Assembly (NCBI GenBank): GCA_035651455.1
Contig: DASRFR010000047.1
Span: 1-64,000 of the forward strand
Length of the DNA stretch: 64,000 nt
Reading direction: 5' to 3'
From: DASRFR01 sp035651455
GTDB taxonomy: Bacteria > Acidobacteriota > Terriglobia > Terriglobales > Acidobacteriaceae
Part shown: positions 18,901 through 26,925 of the stretch, piece by piece
Position numbering within the stretch: position 1 is the first letter of the stretch
How the letters are laid out: the number at the start of each line of letters is the position of its first letter
Notes under the pieces: model-generated
Databases searched by the model: none
Told to the model about the DNA's origin: nothing
Seen by the model: the letters and a program-made list of their open reading frames with translations, nothing else
Translations under genes and position numbers: made by a program

Positions 18901-19083
18901 GTAGTAGATCTCGCCTTGTGTCCACTGTATCGCGGTACCTTTTACACTTGGATCGAAGTAGGTTGCGCCCGAAACATATTTGGGCCCGCCACCGAATGCG
19001 GCGCCGCATAAGACCACGGATGCCATGAGTGCCGAAACTGCTTTCGACGCCTGCACGAAAAACCAACAATTCTGGAGCCGCAT
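15982..19083 (-). CDS. Large exported protein: metzincin-like head with lost zinc site, IPT/TIG and Ig-like (Big-1) repeats
   Basis: 1033 residues from the ATG at 19083 (GGAG just upstream; an in-frame GTG at 19101 lies inside the previous gene). It has a signal peptide (about 1-30), then a matrixin-like domain (about 30-280). Where HExGHxLGLxHS is expected it reads RVLGQVLGLDWS, so all zinc ligands and the Glu are replaced, while the Met-turn-like PVMHF and the DDQAALSRLYP tail remain. Then follow a carboxypeptidase-regulatory-like region, an IPT/TIG domain (about 590-680) and three Big-1-like Ig domains to the end. Probably a surface or adhesion protein rather than a protease. One base separates it from the upstream partner gene. 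Confidence 0.85.
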   Translation of the reverse strand: MRLQNCWFFVQASKAVSALMASVVLCGAAFGGGPKYVSGATYFDPSVKGTAIQWTQGEIYYYTDQGDLSPYAPHADADAFVNAAFAQWMSVMTAAISPRRAGALSEDVNGTNVYANPDHTITMPADIQSTASDKPVAIVYDYDGAVTDAFLGSGASQKSLCPSNSVFGGPDSFATGGYILHALVVMNGNCMPGSDDPDMKYHLVRVLGQVLGLDWSQANLNAVTGNPIPTLEDILGLPVMHFTDFVGCVPVVLCYPGSDPSAPKIDDQAALSRLYPVTTDNHDRYPNKQLFHETTARIYGSLRFADPSKNSPQAMQGVNVVARWIDTGTGMPSARYVVTSVSGFLYRGNAGNPVNGYVDVLGQRYDRFGSDDPSLKGYFDLSGLPLPQGDTAQYQLSIESVDPQWSQDVGPYGPWQVTASGNVVPVIVTVTRGGEVQQDLTMLGSAIETLDWGEPSSYAVPAPLPPAGDWLGGLETYGNTDYFQLTGRANRTMSVTVTALDETSATTLNKIRPIIGMWALSDPPGTLAGAQTSSPFNTSVVAESRLDAKLLQNTTFRIGITDQRGDGRPDYRYHAQVLYADSVAPERVSAQTGAAIVIKGIGFRPDLTAVAGLSLPVFAAGANQLVITAPGGVIDGTQTLTISDPETGASTSMIDALTFGAVASDTFRLLQGWNPATPVGSETTNAIRVGTTSASGQPVNGATIALSASSGATLSACGGASACVVYSDAAGEVSTRATVNAPGTITITATLAPYTPGIMKTVTATVLGTESALDLALVSQYRYVASGTSAAVALTARVLGSGSPLSGRSVNFQVVKGSGSLNPATAVTNSSGFATSTLQVSSIAGDVWVSACVAPSNSPCQTFYLTAVPQSSLRLQAVSGGGQIVPVGQAFQPLAVRVTDSATPSNPVQAVNVVFQQTVFRPDADAPIEVVGESKSGNYPERVILASSQQALTTNADGYAAITPSAAGITDAVEIETTAYAGNMSLLFEVEAMWGLLQGLEFAPLMPNREPKSNDSTESENLDPIHDRRSEQR

Positions 19084-19084
19084 A

Positions 19085-19678
19085 TCATTGCTCCGTGACA
19101 CGCCGGATCATGTCCGCAAACTGGCGGTAAGCTACGCGCCCGCCAACTGAGGATCGAGAAGTTGAATGGGATGGCGAGTTTGGGAGTAACGGCCCATCGC
19201 TCGCGATGCCGGGGTCGTCCGCGTCGATGCCGGGCAGAATGACCATGTCTCCATCCCCGATCGGAAAACGGCCGCTTCTTCCTCCCACGGCGCTGCTCAG
19301 GCCCAGCTTGCTGGGGCGATACAGAAACAGCAGAACGCGTTCCCCAACTCTGTAACGCTGCCCTTGCAGCCATAGGCCGGACCACTCCCGCAGCGTAACC
19401 GTCTGGCCTTTACGCACACCCCGAAAGCCGTCCTCCACACGGAAGGTTATTTCCACCGTCTCTACGTCGCCGGGATGCGTTATACGAACAGCGTGAACGG
19501 AACTGACGGTGCCACGAAAAATGCTGCCGGCCGCTCGCGTGAGAAGGCTGATTTGTTCCTCGTAGCGGGCCTGGATCCCAGGACTGCGTTGCGCAGAAGC
19601 CGGGACAATGCAGGCCAGGAAACAAAACAGGGGCAGTACAACGAAGATAAGAAAAGACCGCACACTCCTGGAAGACAT
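19085..19678 (-). CDS. Exported protein of unknown function, partner of the Ig-repeat protein
   Basis: 197 residues with a signal peptide (about 1-29, PASAQ). The core (about 45-135, GSIFRGTVSSVHAVR to VLLFLYRPSKLG) is a beta-rich domain with an OB-fold-like pattern, similar in style to TIMP/netrin-like modules in 'secretion of X with metalloprotease-like' pairs; that similarity is tentative. Its TGA is separated by one base from the ATG of the large Ig-repeat protein, so translation is coupled and the two products probably act together outside the cytoplasm. Confidence 0.75.
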   Translation of the reverse strand: MSSRSVRSFLIFVVLPLFCFLACIVPASAQRSPGIQARYEEQISLLTRAAGSIFRGTVSSVHAVRITHPGDVETVEITFRVEDGFRGVRKGQTVTLREWSGLWLQGQRYRVGERVLLFLYRPSKLGLSSAVGGRSGRFPIGDGDMVILPGIDADDPGIASDGPLLPNSPSHSTSRSSVGGRVAYRQFADMIRRVTEQ

Positions 19679-19830
19679 GGCACCACCTGGACACTCGAGA
19701 AGAGGACGCGCGCTGGAGATCTAGAACCTGGGGAGCACCATCCTAGTAATCTGCAAGAAGCGCGGCAGTGCTGCGCGTCACATCGAATTTGTGACAGAGC
19801 GAGGACCGGAGTGCACCCGGGGTATCGCGG

Positions 19831-20769
19831 CTACGCGCGTGAATGCGCTGACAAATACGCTCCTGTCAAGAGCAGCAGTCCGGTCAGAAATGCCCAGAAC
19901 ATGAGGCTGACCGACAGCGCGAACGGCCCGTAGACCTCCTGAAAATTCAAACGGGGCAGCGCCAGGATGTAAGCCGATTTCAGAGCTTCGGACAACAACC
20001 CCATGACGATCGCGGCCGGAAGCACGCGCCAGACCGGCACTTTTCCGTTGGGCAATATCCAGTAAATCAGGAAAAAGATGGCGATGCTGGCGGTAATCGC
20101 AGAACCTTTCATCACGACGAAGCCGACGAGTTCGACGAATCCGCGCCCGTGGCCTCGCAGCACGCTGCCCATCAGTGCCATGTTTCCGGCGGTGAGCGCC
20201 ACCGAGATCAGCGCCAGGCATCCGCTTCCAAAGGCGAGTGCCAGGGAAATAAGCTGGTTGCCTAAATATGAACGATTGTTACGGAAGCCCCAAACCCGGT
20301 TCAGCGCTACTTCCAGCGGCAGGAAGATTCCTGTGGAGGTAATCAGCAGGATTGCCAGCGACGCGATCTGCGCGCGGTGGCGCGCTGCCACCAAGGCCTC
20401 GAGATTGCGAATGACGAACTCCTGTCCCGCTGGGAGGTAATCGCGCAGCAGGTTCACCAGCACGTCATACATAACCTTGGAATGAAACACCCGCCGAAAC
20501 AGCGTCATCAACAGCAGGACGAAAGGGAAGAACGACAGGATGGCATTGGCTGCGACCGAAAATGCAAAGGTGTGTACCTCGGTGCGCATCAGGTATTTGA
20601 CCGTGGACAGCACCAAACCGGAACCATCGCGGAGCAGCGCGTGGGGACGCACCGATGCTGCGGCGGTGGCCGGATCTGCAGTCGCTATGATCGGTTCAAG
20701 CAAAAATTTGCACGTAATGTTATCAAAGGGTTGCGAATATCGAGGGAAAATCTGTCCACGCCCCTCCAT
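19831..20769 (-). CDS. YihY/BrkB-family inner membrane protein
   Basis: Polytopic membrane protein with six predicted segments and the family hallmarks AANAILSFFPFVLLL near the N-terminus, SSTGIFLPLEVALNRVWG-like loop (here TSTGIFLPLEVALNRVWGF, cited in part), and FYGPFA-type EVYGPFALSVSLMFW. Once annotated as RNase BN, its true role is unknown. The start is uncertain: an ATG at 20769 is used, but no ribosome-binding site is clear. The AT-rich stretch near 20705-20740 looks like promoter, so a start closer to residue MRTEVHTF is possible. Confidence 0.85.
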   Translation of the reverse strand: MEGRGQIFPRYSQPFDNITCKFLLEPIIATADPATAAASVRPHALLRDGSGLVLSTVKYLMRTEVHTFAFSVAANAILSFFPFVLLLMTLFRRVFHSKVMYDVLVNLLRDYLPAGQEFVIRNLEALVAARHRAQIASLAILLITSTGIFLPLEVALNRVWGFRNNRSYLGNQLISLALAFGSGCLALISVALTAGNMALMGSVLRGHGRGFVELVGFVVMKGSAITASIAIFFLIYWILPNGKVPVWRVLPAAIVMGLLSEALKSAYILALPRLNFQEVYGPFALSVSLMFWAFLTGLLLLTGAYLSAHSRA

Positions 20770-20965
20770 CTGCGGTAATGCGAAGTCAATGCATGACAAA
20801 ATCGGGAAATGCCACCTCTATGACTCACGGTCACCTCGTCAAGTTGTATACGCGACACTAGTTACCTTCTACTTACCTATTGCTAATATCGGACTTCCTG
20901 AATATTATCTTCTGCTCATTGCTGGAATTGGACTGTGTTTCGGCAATGAGTCTAGCAATTCTGGG

Positions 20966-20995
20966 TTGACGTTTCTGTGCTTAGCTGTCGATACT
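20966..20995 (+). promoter_or_regulatory. Likely promoter of the cold-shock gene
   Basis: TTGACG (20966-20971), 18-base spacer, GATACT (20990-20995). Transcription from here would give a leader of nearly 200 bases before the cold-shock ORF, as is usual for csp genes. No other gene lies between. Confidence 0.5.
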
Positions 20996-21048
20996 TCGCG
21001 CCATCATGTCAGGCTTCAGTGGCTCCCGCCCCGAGCGGCGGCGAACGC

Positions 21049-21140
21049 TGAAGCCTTTCTTTTTGCGTTGATGTTTAGAGGGCGCACCGGGACGCACCCT
21101 GTTCTTCCACACTCCGGAGGGGGTGCCCGCAAAGGCTTCA
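21049..21140 (+). promoter_or_regulatory. Nested inverted repeats in the cold-shock leader
   Basis: TGAAGCCTTT (21049-21058) pairs perfectly with AAAGGCTTCA (21131-21140), and inside it GCACCC (21094-21099) pairs with GGGTGC (21121-21126). This makes a long stem-loop that ends about 40 bases before the ribosome-binding site. Such leaders act as RNA thermosensors in some csp genes. Confidence 0.55.
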
Positions 21141-21191
21141 ACAGGGGTGGGAAGAATGAATTCTTCGCGATAAGGCGAAAGGAGTAAATCA

Positions 21192-21395
21192 GTGAGAGAG
21201 AAGGGTACAGTAAAGTGGTTCAACGGGGCTAAAGGATACGGATTCATCCAGCGCTCCACCGGGGAGGACGTATTCGTTCATTTCTCCGCCATCCAAGAGA
21301 ACGGATACCGTACGCTTAACGAAGGCGAAACCGTGGAGTTTGACTTGCTCAAAGGCCCAAAAGGCTTTCAGGCGGCAAACGTAGTCCGCGCCTAA
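21192..21395 (+). CDS. Cold-shock protein (CspA family)
   Basis: 67-residue single-stranded nucleic-acid-binding OB-fold protein that melts RNA structure. RNP1 (KGYGFIQ) and RNP2 (DVFVHFS) are intact, and length is standard. It starts at a GTG preceded by AAAGGAG at good spacing. Monocistronic with its own promoter, structured leader and terminator. Confidence 0.95.
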   Translation: MREKGTVKWFNGAKGYGFIQRSTGEDVFVHFSAIQENGYRTLNEGETVEFDLLKGPKGFQAANVVRA

Positions 21396-21417
21396 ATAAG
21401 CGGATTCAGGGACCACG

Positions 21418-21447
21418 ACCCTCTCATCTTCCCCTGGGAGGGTTTTC
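21418..21447 (+). terminator. Rho-independent terminator of the cold-shock gene
   Basis: ACCCTC (21418-21423) pairs with GAGGGT (21438-21443), followed by TTTT-rich sequence. It lies 22 bases after the stop. Confidence 0.7.
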
Positions 21448-21539
21448 GTATTTATGGGCCAATCTGCAGTGCCGTGAGCGTCGGGTGCCGTTCATTGGCG
21501 CCCATTACCTTACACAATGGTATGCTCGCTCCCTGACCA

Positions 21540-23156
21540 GTGCGTCCTCATGAGCATTTACTAGCACGCAACCACGAGCGCTGGGTAGCGCTCACAGTAC
21601 TCGCGATCGGTCTTCTGCTTCGCCTGGGAGTCGCATCGACGACATTTTTCAATCCCGACGAGGCTATGCACTATTTTCTAGCCCGGCAGCCCTCGTGGAT
21701 CGACGCCTACCGCGCGAGCCTGACCAGCGCTCACCCTCCGCTGCTCATTCTCATTGTTCACTATTGGCGCATGCTGGGCGACTCCGAGCTTGTGCTTCGT
21801 CTTCCTTCCGTAATTCTGGGTGCTGCCCTTTGCTGGACCGCATACAAGTGGTTCGCACAAATTACGGATTTCACTCGGGCATTAGTGCTCCTGATTCTGC
21901 TGTCGTTTTCTCCGACGTTGGTTGCGCTGGGATCTGAACTCCGCCAGTACTCATTTCTGCTGTTCTTTTGCGGGCTGGCGCTCTACCAGCTGGAACAAGC
22001 GCTTCGCAGGCAGTCAAGCAGAAGCATGTTGGTGTTCTCTTTTGCACTGTACCTGGCGCTTTTAACTCACTACTCGTCTTTCATTTTTGCGTTCCTGATG
22101 GGCATTTATGTGCTGCTTCGATTCCTTCGCAGCAGGCCCCAACCCGCAGTTTTGGCGACCTGGGCTGGCGGTCAAGCTCTAGGCACCGGGATTTGCATTC
22201 TGCTCTACCGAACGCATATTGCCAAGCTGCAGGCATCGGGCATAAACGCGATCGCAGATACCTGGCTGCGCAAATCTTTCTTTCACGAGGGCCAACAGAC
22301 GATCCTGAGCTTCCTAGGCAGAGCGACTTTCCTGGTCTTCGACTACCTCTTTGCCCAGCCGGTGGTAGCCGGGATTTTGCTCCTGCTGTTTGTGCTGGGG
22401 CTGGTCGCGCTGTTTCGAAATGAACCACAGTACCCGGCGCTCTTGGACCGTACGGCGTTTGGGTGGTACCTCGCCGGCGGGCTGATTCTTACTAGCATTC
22501 TCGGTATAGCAGGACTGTATCCCTATGGCGGCAGTCGGCACGACGCGTTTCTCATCTTGTTCTTGGCGCCTGGCATTAGCCTGGGGCTCAACTGGGCGGT
22601 GAAGGGCCCGTGGAGAACGCCGGTGATTGCAGCGGTCCTGATGCTTTTCGCCTGGATTTTCCTTTTGCCTCCCGGCGCTCGCATGAAATTTCGCGATCAG
22701 AAGCTTTCATGGATGCGGCAGGCGGTCAGCTATGTGCACCAAACCGTCGCTCTAAAATCGGTTTTCCTGCTGGATAACCAAAGCACATTGCCGTTCCGCT
22801 ATTACTTCTGTCGCGATGAACGCGTGCAGTTCGATGACGAAATCTCCTCACCCAGTCAGACGCCGCAACTCGTCCAATTCGGCTGTGGCGGCTACCGCGT
22901 TGCTGCCGGGCACCCCTCGAGCGAAGCAAGCCCGGAGTTGTGGACATTTTCGCCGCAAGAGTTATCTGCCGCCCTGCAACAGGCGGTAGAGGCTTATCGC
23001 CTGGGAGCAGGCGATCGACCCTGGTTCTTTCAGACTGGGTGGGGGATCGAGACGGAACCCGCTTTGCGAGCGCACTTGACTCGGCTGGGGTGCGTCGCTC
23101 CGCAGTCGTTTGGGCGCAACATCCTCCTGTGTCGGCTTGCGGCGCTCGCGCAGTGA
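21540..23156 (+). CDS. GT-C (family 39-like) membrane glycosyltransferase
   Basis: 538 residues with about eleven hydrophobic segments. After the first segment FFNPDEAMHY (about residues 37-46) carries the Asp-Glu pair typical of ArnT/PMT-like enzymes, which use polyprenyl-phosphate sugars at the periplasmic face. SELRQYSFLLFF in the second loop fits the family. The C-terminal 120 residues form a soluble domain. GTG start, no strong ribosome-binding site. Acceptor unknown; protein, lipid A or another glycolipid are possible. Confidence 0.85.
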   Translation: MRPHEHLLARNHERWVALTVLAIGLLLRLGVASTTFFNPDEAMHYFLARQPSWIDAYRASLTSAHPPLLILIVHYWRMLGDSELVLRLPSVILGAALCWTAYKWFAQITDFTRALVLLILLSFSPTLVALGSELRQYSFLLFFCGLALYQLEQALRRQSSRSMLVFSFALYLALLTHYSSFIFAFLMGIYVLLRFLRSRPQPAVLATWAGGQALGTGICILLYRTHIAKLQASGINAIADTWLRKSFFHEGQQTILSFLGRATFLVFDYLFAQPVVAGILLLLFVLGLVALFRNEPQYPALLDRTAFGWYLAGGLILTSILGIAGLYPYGGSRHDAFLILFLAPGISLGLNWAVKGPWRTPVIAAVLMLFAWIFLLPPGARMKFRDQKLSWMRQAVSYVHQTVALKSVFLLDNQSTLPFRYYFCRDERVQFDDEISSPSQTPQLVQFGCGGYRVAAGHPSSEASPELWTFSPQELSAALQQAVEAYRLGAGDRPWFFQTGWGIETEPALRAHLTRLGCVAPQSFGRNILLCRLAALAQ

Positions 23157-23226
23157 CCGTCTTTGGCAAGATCCATCCCGAGCTCGTCTGCTTCGACCTG
23201 AACTGTGATTTAATACGCACAACTCC

Positions 23227-24537
23227 ATGCGCAAAATAATTTTCTTGCTCGCAGTGTTTTCAATCATGTCAGCTCCCCTGTTCGCGGCGGAGGCTTGGCG
23301 CGCGCCTTCGAAGCAGCAAATCGATGCCGTCTACTCCCCGGCTGAGACGCTTTACGAAGAGCTGCACCGCAACCCCGAACTGTCCTTTCATGAACAGAAG
23401 ACCGCCGCCATCATTGCCGATCAGTTGCGAAAACTTGGACTGGATGTCACTCCCAATGTAGGCGGAACGGGAGTGGTTGGAATACTGAAGAACGGGCCGG
23501 GTAAAACCGTCATGATCCGCGCCGAGCTGGACGCCCTGCCGGTGCCGGAGAAGACTGGGTTGCCGTATGCAAGTCACGTGACCACGAAGAACGATCAGGG
23601 CGTCGAAGTGCCGGTCATGCACGCGTGCGGACACGATCTGCACATGGCGATCGGCGTCGGGACTGCTGCTCTGCTCGCGCAGAACAAGGACCGCTGGCAC
23701 GGAACCTTTATTTACGTGGGGCAGCCCGCCGAGGAGCGGATCGGGGGCGCCAAGCGCATGATGCAGGATGGCCTGTTCACGCGCTTCCCCACGCCGGATT
23801 ACGCGCTGGCCGTGCACGACACCAGCGATTTGCCGGTGGGCAAAGTCAGTTACACGCCAGGATACAGCGCGGCAAATTCGGACTCCGTGGACGTGACCAT
23901 CTTCGGCGTCGGTGGCCACGGCTCGCAGCCGCAATCGACAATCGATCCTATCGTGATCGCCGCGCGCACAATTTTGGGCTGGCAAACTATCGTTTCCCGC
24001 GAAAGCGATCCCCAGGAGCCGGTCGTCATTACCGTGGGGTCGATTCACGCGGGCACCAAGCACAACATCATTCCTGACGAAGTGAAGATGGAACTTACCG
24101 TGCGCACCTACAAGGACGACATTCGTAAACGAGTGTTGAGCGCGGTTGAGCGAGTCGCGGATGGCGAAGCGCAAGCCGCCGACGCTCCGAAAAAGCCGCT
24201 GGTTCAGGTCACCGAGGGTGTGGGTGCCGTGTACAACGACCCTAAAATGACAGGGGAATTGGCCGCCGCGCTGAAGCGGGTTCTCGGGGATAGCAATGTA
24301 GCCGAGGGCCGGCCGATGATGGCGAGCGACGATTTTGCCGAGTACAGGACGGCCGGAATACCGAGCACCATGCTCTCCTTGGGCGCGGTGAACACGGAAA
24401 AATTCGCCGCAGCACAGAAAAGCGGGGAGCTGTTGCCCGGACCACACTCGCCGTTTTTCGCGCCGGAGCGCGAAGCCAGCTTGCGTACGGGAATCCTGGC
24501 GGAGACGGCGGCAGTGCTGGAACTTCTAGGGAACTAG
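23227..24537 (+). CDS. Exported M20 family amidohydrolase
   Basis: 436 residues with a signal peptide (1-20, APLFAA). M20D landmarks are clear: ELHRNPELSFHE, the metal-binding MHACGHDLHMA, QPAEERIGGAKRM with the catalytic/metal Glu pair, GVGGHGSQP and the C-terminal MMASDDFAEY. This group hydrolyses N-acyl amino acids, hippurate or small peptides, here in the periplasm. It is 70 bases behind the glycosyltransferase and convergent with the EamA pair. Confidence 0.93.
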   Translation: MRKIIFLLAVFSIMSAPLFAAEAWRAPSKQQIDAVYSPAETLYEELHRNPELSFHEQKTAAIIADQLRKLGLDVTPNVGGTGVVGILKNGPGKTVMIRAELDALPVPEKTGLPYASHVTTKNDQGVEVPVMHACGHDLHMAIGVGTAALLAQNKDRWHGTFIYVGQPAEERIGGAKRMMQDGLFTRFPTPDYALAVHDTSDLPVGKVSYTPGYSAANSDSVDVTIFGVGGHGSQPQSTIDPIVIAARTILGWQTIVSRESDPQEPVVITVGSIHAGTKHNIIPDEVKMELTVRTYKDDIRKRVLSAVERVADGEAQAADAPKKPLVQVTEGVGAVYNDPKMTGELAAALKRVLGDSNVAEGRPMMASDDFAEYRTAGIPSTMLSLGAVNTEKFAAAQKSGELLPGPHSPFFAPEREASLRTGILAETAAVLELLGN

Positions 24538-24557
24538 CTCGGAGAGCCTGCGCCCGA

Positions 24558-24938
24558 CTACACGGCCATGAGCGCCACGCCGCCGGCCACGAGCAGGGCG
24601 GCAATCCATCTTCGCGTATCGACCTTCTCGTGAAGGAAAATGCGGGCGGCCACTGCGTTTCCCACGAAAGTCAGTGATGCCGCCGCAGGCGCGACCAGGC
24701 TGAGATCTCCCCACGATAGGCCATATAGAAGGCTGTAAAACGAGATAGTCATCGTCAACAGTCCGAACAGAAAATTCGAGTTGCTGACGACGCGTGCCAC
24801 AACCTTCATCACACCCATGCGACGCCGTAAAACCGCCACATCGCCTACCTGCTTCATGGCTTTCGAGAGAAGCACGTCCCCGGCGACGGACGAAAATACC
24901 ACCAGGCCGATGCCTATCCAGGTGTAGATGTCGTTCAC
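24558..24938 (-). CDS. EamA-like small membrane protein (half-transporter 2)
   Basis: 126 residues, four hydrophobic segments, no soluble domain, as in half-size DMT proteins such as ArnF. Near the N-terminus it has GDVLLSKAMKQVG, a motif shared with its neighbour upstream (GDSLLSYGMKQVG), so the two are paralogues and probably form a heterodimer. Its ATG overlaps the upstream stop by four bases (ATGA type), which implies translational coupling. Last gene of the hpnJ operon; a flippase role for a lipid-linked sugar or hopanoid is inferred from context only. Confidence 0.85.
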   Translation of the reverse strand: MNDIYTWIGIGLVVFSSVAGDVLLSKAMKQVGDVAVLRRRMGVMKVVARVVSNSNFLFGLLTMTISFYSLLYGLSWGDLSLVAPAAASLTFVGNAVAARIFLHEKVDTRRWIAALLVAGGVALMAV

Positions 24939-25405
24939 GATTCCGCCCTCGATGAACCCACGCCGGCCAGCAACGCAGGTTCCTCTGACGCCTCAGGTAT
25001 CGATTTGGGCAGTCCGTTGGGATGACGCATGTCAGTGCGCGACGGACCGCTGGCCACGAAACCCACGCCCGCCGAGATCAGGAGAATGCCCAGCCAGCGG
25101 GTAGTCGGGATGTGTTCGTGCAAAACGAACCGGGCAATCACCGCCACCAGAACATAGCCCACGGAGGTTGCCGGAAGTACGTAGGTAAGATCCGCCCACG
25201 AGAGCGCGCTGGTATAACAGGCGAAGAAACCCAGCAGCAGCAGAATACCGAGCGCCACCCACGGATTCAGAAAGGCAAGAATCATCGAGGGCAGGTGCTG
25301 CACCGACACCGGCCCGACCTGCTTCATCCCGTAGGAGAGCAGGGAATCCCCCGAGGACGCGAAAAAAGTCACTCCCGCGAGCACAAGATAGCGGCGAAGA
25401 GTCAC
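24935..25405 (-). CDS. EamA-like small membrane protein (half-transporter 1)
   Basis: 156 residues with four hydrophobic segments and an extra polar C-terminal tail of about 35 residues. It shares the GDxLLSxxMKQVG motif with the downstream paralogue. It starts eight bases after the hpnJ stop. The 4+4 segment arrangement over two genes recalls ArnE/ArnF, which flip undecaprenyl-phosphate-aminoarabinose; the substrate here is unknown. Confidence 0.85.
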   Translation of the reverse strand: MTLRRYLVLAGVTFFASSGDSLLSYGMKQVGPVSVQHLPSMILAFLNPWVALGILLLLGFFACYTSALSWADLTYVLPATSVGYVLVAVIARFVLHEHIPTTRWLGILLISAGVGFVASGPSRTDMRHPNGLPKSIPEASEEPALLAGVGSSRAES

Positions 25406-25413
25406 TCGTTGTC

Positions 25414-26925
25414 CTAGTAGTTCGCCTGCGGATTCGGCTGGACGTTAGTCGTGTCTACCGTGGGCGGTGTGGACGACGGCAAATCTTGCTGCTTCCGGTC
25501 CTTCACCCACTTGTGACGCATGGCCCGAACCTTGAGAAAAGTCTTGGCCTCTTTGTACAGGCGCTTGCGATCATTGCTGTCGAAGGCGGCTTTCTTGAGA
25601 ATGCGAAACACGGCTTTCGGCCGGAAGTAGTACTCGTCGTAAAAACGATGCACCGCGTCGAGGATTTCTTCGGCGGGCAGGCCAGGATATTGAATGTGGG
25701 CCAGTTGATGTCCGCCTTCATCGACCATCTTGTTGTCGGCCACCATGAATCCGTTTTTCACGGCGTAATCGTAGAGCTCGGTGCCGGGATAAGCGTGCGC
25801 CACGGACACCTGTATGGTTTCCACGTCAAGTTCTTTGGCAAAAGAGATTGTGTTGTTAATCGTCTCGCGGGTTTCACCCGGCAGTCCCAGGATGAAATCA
25901 CCGTGGATGACCAGCCCGAGCTTGTGACAGTCCTTGGTGAATTGCCGCGCCCGCTCGATCGTCGCGCCCTTCTTGATGTTCTTGAGAATCTGTTGATCGC
26001 CCGATTCATAGCCGACGATGAGCAGACGGCATCCCGCCTCCTTCATCGCCTTAAGCGTTTCAAAGTCTGTGGTGACGCGCGATGTACACGACCAGGTCAG
26101 GTTGAGCGGTTTCAATTTTCCGCACAGCTCAATGGTGCGCGCCTTCTGGATATTGAAAGTGTCGTCGTCGAAGAAAAATTCTTTTACCTTGGGCCAATAT
26201 TCCTTGGCCTGCGCCATTTCTCGAGCCACATCATCGGAGGAACGCTTGCGCCAGGGATGTCCGCTGAGGGTCTGTGGCCACAGGCAAAACGTACATTGGG
26301 CTGGACATCCGCGGGTGGTGTACAGCGAGACATACGGATGCAGCAGAAACGGCACGTTGTAGCGCGTCACATCGAGGTCTCGCTTGTAAATGTCGGTTAC
26401 GTGCGGCAGGGCGTCGAGGTCCTGAATTTGCGGCGCATCCGGATTGTGCACGGTCTGCCCGTCTTTCAGATACGAGATTCCCGCAATCTGATCCAGCGGC
26501 TTTCCGTTGGCGAAGTCAACCACCGCATAGTCGAATTCCTTGCGGGCGACGAAATCAATCGCGGAGCATGCGCGCAACGATTTTTCCGGCAACACGCTGA
26601 CGTGAGGACCAACAAAGGCGATCTTGATGCCTGGATTACTCTGCTTTACGGCTTGCGCCAGGCGGATGTCCCCTGGGAAGCCGGGGGTGCTGGTGAAGAG
26701 AACCAGGAACTCATACTGCTTCGCAATTTCGATCGTTTGTTCGCCGGAAACATAGTGAGGCGGGGCATCCAACAAACGTGATCCTTCCAGCATTCCTGCG
26801 GGATAGGCCAGCCAAACCGGGTACCAATAAGACTCGATTTCGCGCGTAGCGGGCCAGCGGGATCCCGCGCCGCCATCGAAATTTTCAAACGACGGCGGAT
26901 TGAGAAACAGTGTTTTTAATGGCAT
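25414..26925 (-). CDS. hpnJ: Hopanoid biosynthesis radical SAM protein HpnJ
   Basis: 503 residues: N-terminal cobalamin-binding-like domain (about 1-180), then a radical SAM domain with the CxxxCxxC cluster at C207, C211 and C214 (RGCPAQCTFCLW). The opening LFLNPPSFENFDGGAGSRW and ESYWYPVWLAYPAG match HpnJ closely, as does FFFDDDTFN. HpnJ is linked to making the cyclitol ether head group of bacteriohopanetetrol from the glucosaminyl form. The C-terminus has a Pro/Gln/Asn-rich tail. AGGAAC precedes the ATG. First gene of an operon with two EamA-like proteins. Confidence 0.9.
   Translation of the reverse strand: MPLKTLFLNPPSFENFDGGAGSRWPATREIESYWYPVWLAYPAGMLEGSRLLDAPPHYVSGEQTIEIAKQYEFLVLFTSTPGFPGDIRLAQAVKQSNPGIKIAFVGPHVSVLPEKSLRACSAIDFVARKEFDYAVVDFANGKPLDQIAGISYLKDGQTVHNPDAPQIQDLDALPHVTDIYKRDLDVTRYNVPFLLHPYVSLYTTRGCPAQCTFCLWPQTLSGHPWRKRSSDDVAREMAQAKEYWPKVKEFFFDDDTFNIQKARTIELCGKLKPLNLTWSCTSRVTTDFETLKAMKEAGCRLLIVGYESGDQQILKNIKKGATIERARQFTKDCHKLGLVIHGDFILGLPGETRETINNTISFAKELDVETIQVSVAHAYPGTELYDYAVKNGFMVADNKMVDEGGHQLAHIQYPGLPAEEILDAVHRFYDEYYFRPKAVFRILKKAAFDSNDRKRLYKEAKTFLKVRAMRHKWVKDRKQQDLPSSTPPTVDTTNVQPNPQANY

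Noticed and set aside
23269..24447. Long minus-strand ORF (392 codons) antisense to the M20 gene
   Set aside because: The M20 product has all family motifs and a signal peptide. The antisense frame is rich in Arg/Gly/His and resembles nothing; such shadows are usual in GC-rich DNA.
25486..26781. Long plus-strand ORF (431 codons) antisense to hpnJ
   Set aside because: hpnJ is certain on the minus strand. The antisense product has no family pattern, no ribosome-binding site and atypical composition.
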